From an uncultured Lachnospiraceae bacterium (GTDB lineage Bacteria; Bacillota; Clostridia; Lachnospirales; Lachnospiraceae): a DNA stretch of 10,457 nt. The notes beneath the pieces were generated by a model, which was not told where the DNA came from, did not search any database, and saw only the letters and a list, made by a program, of their open reading frames with translations. This document shows, one piece after another, positions 6,850 through 10,457 of this stretch. Position 1 is the first letter of the stretch; each line of letters begins with the position of its first letter. Made by a program: the position numbers and the translations under genes. Where the stretch lies: contig CAJTTU010000112.1 in NCBI GenBank assembly GCA_910579325.1, forward strand, positions 1 through 10,457, in the 5' to 3' direction.

Positions 6850-7812
6850 TTAAAACGGATGATCTTTCTCCTGCCCGGGGAAAGGACACTGAAACATTTC
6901 ATGAATCCATCTGAGGAAATGTTCCGCAGGCTGTGAGAGGGCTTCGCACTGACGGCGGATGTAGCCGAAAGAAACCGTATCGGCTCCTTCGATGGGAATC
7001 CCCCGCATGGAGTCGGTGGGGGACTGGGTAAGGGCGGGCATCATCGGCACGTACAGATCGGTGCTGATATGGCAGACATCCGTTTTGTTCAGCAGCTGCA
7101 TGGTGAGATGGTCGCTGTTTGTGACCAGAGCGTTTTTCTGGTTCTGCCGGTAAGCGAGGCCGGGCAGAAGGCTCTGCATACAGTTGTCCAGGGAATAGAC
7201 AGACTCGTCGTTTTTCACAAAATGAAGCTGAGTCATCGTTTCTAAAGGGATGGTCTGCGCATGGAACAGGGGCGACCGGCGGCCTGCGTATAACAAAAGC
7301 TTCGTTTCCTGAAGCTGAGTGAAGGTCAGGTTCCGTCTCTCCAGATGATAGGAAAAGGAAACCAGGTACTGGCCGGGCATCAGAAGAAAGCCGATATCGG
7401 AGTAATGGGTTTCCACCCTGGTTACGGTTTCTTCCGCGCTGCCCTCCTGGAATTTATATCGGACGGTATGGTCGGCCATATTGTTGTAATATTTGGCAAA
7501 TAAGGCGGCCAGTATGCGGCTGGGCGTAGAAAAAATGGAAAAATGCCTGGCGGCGTTTCCCTGGGACATCACCTGAAGGTATTCTGCGTTTTCCAGAATC
7601 TGCCGGGCGTACCGATAGACACGCTCACCCTCCGGTGTGGGCCGGATGCCTCTGGCGGTACGTTCGAACAGCGACACCCCCAGCTGGCTTTCCAGGGATT
7701 TGATGGTTCTGCTTACATTGGGCTGGGTGGTATACAGAAGCTCGGCCGCCTTGCTGAAATTTCCGGTTTCCACGCAGGCGCGGAAATATTGGAGCTGTTT
7801 CATCTCGATCAT
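6850..7812 (-). CDS. LysR-type transcriptional regulator
   Basis: This 320-residue protein begins with the standard LysR winged helix-turn-helix: MKQLQYFRACVETGNFSKAA, then TQPNVSRTIKSLE (about 29-41) as recognition helix and FERTARGIRPTPEGE as wing. A linker helix and an effector-binding domain (about 90-300) follow. The length is normal for the family. Two ATGs are possible, 7812 and 7803; an AGGAA 11 bases before the first gives weak support to 7812. LysR proteins usually control a divergent gene or themselves, and bind a small co-inducer. No divergent gene is present here; the gene downstream on the same strand is a solute-binding lipoprotein, which is a reasonable but unproven target. 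The co-inducer cannot be inferred. Confidence 0.95.
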   Translation of the reverse strand: MIEMKQLQYFRACVETGNFSKAAELLYTTQPNVSRTIKSLESQLGVSLFERTARGIRPTPEGERVYRYARQILENAEYLQVMSQGNAARHFSIFSTPSRILAALFAKYYNNMADHTVRYKFQEGSAEETVTRVETHYSDIGFLLMPGQYLVSFSYHLERRNLTFTQLQETKLLLYAGRRSPLFHAQTIPLETMTQLHFVKNDESVYSLDNCMQSLLPGLAYRQNQKNALVTNSDHLTMQLLNKTDVCHISTDLYVPMMPALTQSPTDSMRGIPIEGADTVSFGYIRRQCEALSQPAEHFLRWIHEMFQCPFPGQEKDHPF

Positions 7813-7860
7813 ATTTTTTCTTATTCCTTATTGGTATCATCTGTGAGTTCTTCTGCTTCC

Positions 7861-7888
7861 ATTATACTCAGGTCTGGCTGTTAATCAA
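7861..7888 (-). promoter_or_regulatory. Promoter of the LysR-type gene
   Basis: On the minus strand TTGATT (7888-7883) and a perfect TATAAT (7866-7861) are 16 bp apart. Transcription would start near 7854, about 40 nt before the LysR start codon. Confidence 0.6.
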
Positions 7889-7973
7889 CAGGAAAAGAGA
7901 GCGGTAGCGAAAACTAACTTGATAAATTACAAACAATGAATGATTTTTTGCTGCATCCCTTTTTAGATGTACG

Positions 7974-8005
7974 CTCAGAATTTCTCAGAATCGGGTATTG
8001 TGAGA
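7974..8005. promoter_or_regulatory. Candidate operator with three half-sites
   Basis: CTCAGAAT occurs at 7974-7981 and again at 7984-7991, ten bases apart, so both copies face the same side of the helix. An inverted copy, ATTGTGAG (7997-8004), follows. The second and third copies form an inverted repeat, TCTCAGAAT / ATTGTGAGA, with 8 of 9 matching positions around CGGGT. This fits a regulator binding as a dimer plus an extra half-site. It is about 85 bp upstream of the LysR -35 box and 55 bp past the amidase stop codon. No T-run follows on either strand, which argues against a terminator. Which protein binds is unknown; LysR autoregulation is one option, though the distance is long. Confidence 0.45.
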
Positions 8006-8059
8006 TTTTTAGAGTGTATTTAACGGTACGGGAGATCATAAAAACCATTGGCCGCCATA

Positions 8060-8761
8060 CTAATCCATCTCATTCAGATACTGCATAATCCCCATATAAA
8101 TTGTCCAGGCCACCTGATCCTGGTAATCCTGGCCGGTCAGCCGCTCCGATTCTTCCCAGTTGGAGAGAAAGCCGCATTCCACGATGACGATGGGGCAGCT
8201 GGTATGTAATAAAAGATAATAGCTGTCGTTGGGCTTGATGACGCGCCGGTTTTCCTCTCCGAGAACAAAGTCGAACCGCTTCTGCACCAGCTCCGCCAGC
8301 CGCTGCCCCTTAAGGGAGCTTTTATAATAAAATACCTGGGCGCCCTTCACGCTTTCTTCGTGGTAGCTGTTCTGATGAATGCTGACCACCAGATCGGCGC
8401 CGGACTGGTCGATAATCTCGCAGCGTTTGCGCATGTCGGCCTGTTTTTTGTTGCCGTCGCTGCTGGTGTAGAGCCCGTCGTCGCCCTCCCGGGTGAGGAT
8501 GACGGTTACGCCGTCATTTTCCAGGTAGTACTGCAGTTTTTTGACGATTGCCAGGTTGATGTCTTTTTCCAGCGCTTTATTAATGCCGATTTTCCCAGGG
8601 TCATGGCCGCCGTGTCCCGCGTCCACCACTACCACGGGTCCTGTCTTGTTCTCGGGCGTGCCGACGGTCGGCCGGCTCTGGGTCATGTAGTGAGACACTG
8701 CCGTTACCAGCAGCAGCATGCAGATTCCCATTAAAAATTCTGTTCCGGTTTTGTTTTTCAT
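8060..8761 (-). CDS. cwlD: N-acetylmuramoyl-L-alanine amidase, CwlD-like (Amidase_3)
   Basis: This 233-residue zinc amidase cleaves the bond between N-acetylmuramic acid and L-alanine in peptidoglycan. A membrane-anchor or signal segment (about 8-26) precedes the catalytic domain. Its motifs are DAGHGGHDPG (47-56, zinc ligand His50), LEKDINL (zinc ligand Glu65), SIHQNS (zinc ligand His129) and ECGFLSN (catalytic Glu195). The short length, single N-terminal anchor and absence of SH3, SPOR or repeat domains match CwlD, which in Bacillus makes muramic-delta-lactam in the spore cortex together with PdaA. KGAQVFYY is also typical. GAGGG (8768-8772) precedes the ATG by six bases. Because generic Amidase_3 enzymes are similar, the CwlD assignment is likely but not certain. 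It has its own promoter and leader. Confidence 0.85.
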   Translation of the reverse strand: MKNKTGTEFLMGICMLLLVTAVSHYMTQSRPTVGTPENKTGPVVVVDAGHGGHDPGKIGINKALEKDINLAIVKKLQYYLENDGVTVILTREGDDGLYTSSDGNKKQADMRKRCEIIDQSGADLVVSIHQNSYHEESVKGAQVFYYKSSLKGQRLAELVQKRFDFVLGEENRRVIKPNDSYYLLLHTSCPIVIVECGFLSNWEESERLTGQDYQDQVAWTIYMGIMQYLNEMD

Positions 8762-8776
8762 GATATCCCTCGCCAG

Positions 8777-8833
8777 GCGGCAGTTTTGCGAGCCTGCCGC
8801 TCCATGAACGTTTTGCGGCTGTAAAGGCAGCCG
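8777..8833 (-). promoter_or_regulatory. Two GC-rich hairpins in the amidase leader
   Basis: In the minus-strand leader, CGGCTG/CAGCCG (8833-8816) and then GCGGCAG/CTGCCGC (8800-8777) form two perfect stems of 6 and 7 bp. The second ends four bases before the GAGGG ribosome binding site of the amidase. Neither has a T-run, so they are not terminators. They could modulate translation or RNA stability. Confidence 0.45.
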
Positions 8834-8889
8834 TTTGATCGTCCGTTACGGAAGCTGATTTCTTTTCAATATATGTGACGGCGGCAGAA

Positions 8890-8919
8890 ATAATAAATGA
8901 AATTCAGGTTCATGGTCAA
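8890..8919 (-). promoter_or_regulatory. Promoter of the amidase gene
   Basis: On the minus strand TTGACC (8919-8914) and TATTAT (8895-8890) are 18 bp apart, each 5 of 6 to the sigma-A consensus. Transcription would start near 8883, about 120 nt before the amidase ATG. A CATATATT a little further downstream weakly resembles a sigma-E type -10, which would suit a sporulation gene, but its -35 is poor. Confidence 0.55.
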
Positions 8920-8957
8920 CTTTCTTTTCCGGCTTTTTTTCGCGGTTCAGGATGGCA

Positions 8958-8986
8958 TTGACTAAATTCGGCGGTTTGTCTATAAT
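8958..8986 (+). promoter_or_regulatory. Near-consensus promoter for the metal exporter
   Basis: TTGACT (8958-8963), exactly 17 bp, then a perfect TATAAT (8981-8986): 11 of 12 to the sigma-A consensus. It points at the exporter gene and would start transcription near 8993, leaving a leader of about 250 nt. Its -35 box lies 38 bp from that of the oppositely directed amidase promoter, so the two form a divergent pair. Confidence 0.65.
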
Positions 8987-9000
8987 AAACCACATATTGC

Positions 9001-9206
9001 CGCCGGTGCGCTGATAAGTCAGGCAGAGAGGTTTTGGAAGTATATGAAGGTATGAATGTACTCCTGGAATCTGGCAGCGCCTGTTTTTGCGTCTGATTTT
9101 CCACCTGCAGCACACAAATTTATTCAATGTACGTTCCATGTACGCCTCATAAATTTGTACGCATCTGACAAAAAATCATCTTTGAAAATCAGGCACTGCG
9201 AGACGC
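9001..9206 (+). promoter_or_regulatory. Long structured 5' leader of the metal exporter gene
   Basis: Several stems can form in the predicted leader. GCGCTG (9008-9013) pairs with CAGCGC (9075-9080). GG-AGTATA (9036-9044, one bulged A) pairs with TGTACTCC (9057-9064). A competing stem, CAGGC (9020-9024) with GCCTG (9079-9083), is followed at once by TTTTT (9084-9088) and looks like a terminator. CTGA/TCAG (9011-9022) excludes both. Further on, GCGTCTGATTTT (9089-9100) pairs with AAAATCA (9185-9191) and GACGC (9202-9206) across a ten-base bulge. Mutually exclusive stems ahead of a U-run are what a transcription-attenuating riboswitch would show. It does not match the yybP-ykoY manganese or the NiCo riboswitch as I know them. 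All pairings were found by eye. Confidence 0.4.
9114..9158. repeat. Inverted repeat with TGTACG half-sites
   Basis: ACAAATTTA (9114-9122) and TAAATTTGT (9150-9158) are exact inverted copies. Between and just beyond them TGTACG occurs three times (9128-9133, 9139-9144, 9156-9161); the first two are 11 bp apart, and both are preceded by A. The element could be a DNA operator or a hairpin in the exporter leader. Confidence 0.5.
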
Positions 9207-9240
9207 CGAAATATATATGAGGGAAAGAGGGAAAACAGCG

Positions 9241-10101
9241 ATGGATGGTGTAATGGATATTCTGATGGATACGATATGGGACAGCTTAAGGCTGATTCCT
9301 TTTCTTTTTCTGACCTATCTGGTGATGGAAGCGCTGGAGCACAAAGCGGGGGAGAAGGCCCGTCGGAGGATTCAGGGCGCAGGAAAGCTGGGGCCTTTGT
9401 GGGGCGCGGCCCTGGGTGTGATTCCCCACGGATTTTCGGCGTCGGCCTCGGGTCTGTATATGGGACGGGTGATTACACTGGGCACGCTGATGTCCATTTA
9501 TCTTTCCACTTCGGAGGAAATGCTGCCGGTGCTTCTGGCTGAGCAGGTGGACCTCGGCGTGATTTTGAAGATTCTTGGACTGAAGATGCTGATCGGCATG
9601 ATTTCCGGCTATCTGGTGGAATTTGTGTGCCGGAAAGTGCTGCGGCTTCACGCTCATGAAATGGATATTCATGCCATCTGCGAGACGGAGCGCTGCGGCT
9701 GTGAGGGCGGGATTCTGAAATCTGCTGTCAGCCATACGGTGAAAATCTGTCTGTATATTTTTCTGGTGTCCCTTGTGCTGAACGGGGTGATCGGGCTGGC
9801 TGGCGAGGAACGGCTGGGGATGCTGTTCGTGGACCTGCCGCTGGTGGGAGAAATGACGGCGGCCCTGGTGGGCCTGATTCCCAACTGCGCCTCCTCCGTG
9901 GTGATTACGGAGTTGTATCTGGACGGCGTCATCAGGACAAGCCAGCTGATGGCGGGACTGCTGGTGAATACAGGCGTGGGTATCCTGATTATTCTGCGTC
10001 AGGGGCAAAGCCTGAAGGAAAAACTGGGGATTATCGGAGCGCTGTATGGGATCGCGGTGTTTTGGGGCGTTGTGATCGGGGCGGCAGGCATCAGGTTTTA
10101 A
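9241..10101 (+). CDS. ArsP_2-type heavy-metal/manganese exporter, putative
   Basis: I recognise the family often named putative manganese transporter or arsenic efflux protein (ArsP_2). The frame opens at 9217, but only the ATG at 9241 has a ribosome binding site (AGAGGG at 9226-9231, nine bases away), giving 286 residues. About eight hydrophobic segments form two halves. Each half has a conserved loop: GVIPHGFSASASGLY (59-73) with STSEEMLP (89-96), and GLIPNCASSVVITELYLDGVI (211-231). Between them lies a metal-binding-looking loop, about 137-154, with HAHEMDIHAICETERCGC. The first loop usually reads PxCGFS in relatives I recall; here it is PHGFS, so one residue, the cysteine, seems missing. 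The substrate is not settled for the family. A near-consensus promoter and a structured leader lie upstream. The toxin-like gene begins eight bases after the stop. Confidence 0.75.
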   Translation: MDGVMDILMDTIWDSLRLIPFLFLTYLVMEALEHKAGEKARRRIQGAGKLGPLWGAALGVIPHGFSASASGLYMGRVITLGTLMSIYLSTSEEMLPVLLAEQVDLGVILKILGLKMLIGMISGYLVEFVCRKVLRLHAHEMDIHAICETERCGCEGGILKSAVSHTVKICLYIFLVSLVLNGVIGLAGEERLGMLFVDLPLVGEMTAALVGLIPNCASSVVITELYLDGVIRTSQLMAGLLVNTGVGILIILRQGQSLKEKLGIIGALYGIAVFWGVVIGAAGIRF

Positions 10102-10109
10102 GAAAGGTT

Positions 10110-10223
10110 ATGCGTCCCGGGCTGAAGTTTGTGAGGGGTGATTTTTACCAATCCTTTATTCTTTCTGTGTTGGCCGGTATAGTCGCCTGCTGTATCTGCA
10201 AGTGGTTAGACAGTGAAGAATGA
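10110..10223 (+). CDS. Small hydrophobic peptide, type I toxin-like
   Basis: The frame encodes 37 residues ending QSFILSVLAGIVACCICKWLDSEE. One membrane segment (about 15-30) is followed by CKWLD and an acidic end, as in the short membrane peptides common in Clostridia that resemble Fst-type type I toxins. Those usually start about three residues before SFILSV with a strong ribosome binding site. Here GAGGGG (10133-10137 region) sits at the right place, but the expected ATG position reads TAC. The only upstream ATG, 10110, has AGAAAGG only two bases away. The gene may thus be silent or use another start. A 7-bp inverted repeat (GGTTAGA 10204-10210, TCTAACC 10230-10236) spans the stop, and a hairpin terminator follows. 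No antisense antitoxin promoter is obvious. The type I toxin call is by resemblance. Confidence 0.45.
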   Translation: MRPGLKFVRGDFYQSFILSVLAGIVACCICKWLDSEE

Positions 10224-10230
10224 CGGTAAT

Positions 10231-10457
10231 CTAACCCAAACGGTTCACTTCTTCGCAAAAGAAGAATTCCCGGTTGTACTGCAATACAATCCGGGGATTC
10301 GTTATTTTTGCATCATGTGTTAATAAAACAGCGGAAACATACAGCTTTCCATCGCCGGCTTTAATCTCTGTTATGTCTGTTACGCACTTGGCCAGCGGTT
10401 CCTCTGACCTGAAATCACGTTTTAACAGATCCTCTGATTTCCGGGTTTCCCAGTCTG
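10231..10457 (-). pseudogene. IS3-family transposase (OrfB) fragment, running off the window
   Basis: On the minus strand the frame enters from the window edge and reads SEDLLKRDFRSEEPLAKC, then VTDITEIKAGDGKLYVSA. This is the start of the integrase core of IS3-family OrfB transposases; the Asp of VTDIT is the first residue of the DDE triad. Resemblance stops at about 10330. Relatives continue with IFDCFD and the rest of the catalytic domain; here unrelated residues run to a stop at 10231-10233, in the 3' region of the toxin-like gene. The second and third catalytic residues are therefore missing on this side, and the gene cannot make an active enzyme. The upstream part lies beyond 10457. Confidence 0.75.
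10264..10309 (+). terminator. Terminator after the toxin-like gene
   Basis: A 15-bp stem with one wobble and one bulged T pairs 10264-10278 (GAATTCCCGGTTGTA) with 10285-10300 (TACAATCCGGGGATTC). It is followed by GTTATTTTT. A smaller stem, CTTCTT/AAGAAG (10248-10264), precedes it. This is a typical end for the mRNA of these small peptides. Confidence 0.85.

Noticed and set aside
8846..9139. 97-residue minus-strand frame upstream of the amidase
   Set aside because: It has fairly natural codons and a weak GAGG before its ATG, but it covers both well-formed promoters and the exporter leader, and its product resembles nothing I know. It stays a minor possibility.
9217..9240. Upstream ATG for the metal exporter
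   Set aside because: No ribosome binding site precedes 9217; AGAGGG is placed for the ATG at 9241.

Overview
The window looks like chromosomal DNA of a gut-type Clostridia, most likely Lachnospiraceae. The pointers are strong AGGAGG-type ribosome binding sites, a CwlD-type amidase typical of endospore formers, a Tn916/Tn1549-type excisionase, a DUF2339 membrane protein, an ArsP_2-type metal exporter, a small toxin-like peptide ending in CKWLD, and an IS3-family remnant. This assignment rests on recognition of families, not on a database search.

Left end (1-1950): an accessory scar, visibly more AT-rich than the rest. It holds an orphan single-pass membrane protein with two CxxC pairs, whose 3' end is an almost perfect 37-bp palindrome. 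A shared bidirectional terminator follows, then a convergent unknown gene, a 42-bp tandem repeat in three copies, and a Tn916/Tn1549-type excisionase gene broken by an amber codon. No integrase follows, so this looks like the decayed end of an integrative conjugative element.

Middle (1951-5314): a plausible two-gene operon. A low-molecular-weight protein tyrosine phosphatase is followed after 31 bp by an 870-residue multi-spanning DUF2339 protein. The operon ends at a strong bidirectional terminator.

Minus-strand block (5343-8761): read from high to low coordinates this is a CwlD-like amidase, a LysR-type regulator with its own promoter and terminator, and a sugar-type solute-binding lipoprotein with its own extended -10 promoter. 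No ABC permease or ATPase gene is present. A three-half-site element lies between the amidase and the LysR promoter.

Right end (8762-10457): two near-consensus promoters sit back to back. One serves the amidase. The other serves an ArsP_2-type metal exporter and gives it a leader of about 250 nt with mutually exclusive stems. Downstream lie a small hydrophobic type I toxin-like peptide, whose expected start codon seems lost, its hairpin terminator, and a truncated IS3-family transposase running off the window edge.

No established new multi-gene system is evident. The best leads are the 37-bp palindrome, the structured exporter leader, the excisionase scar, and the toxin-like gene lying against an IS fragment.
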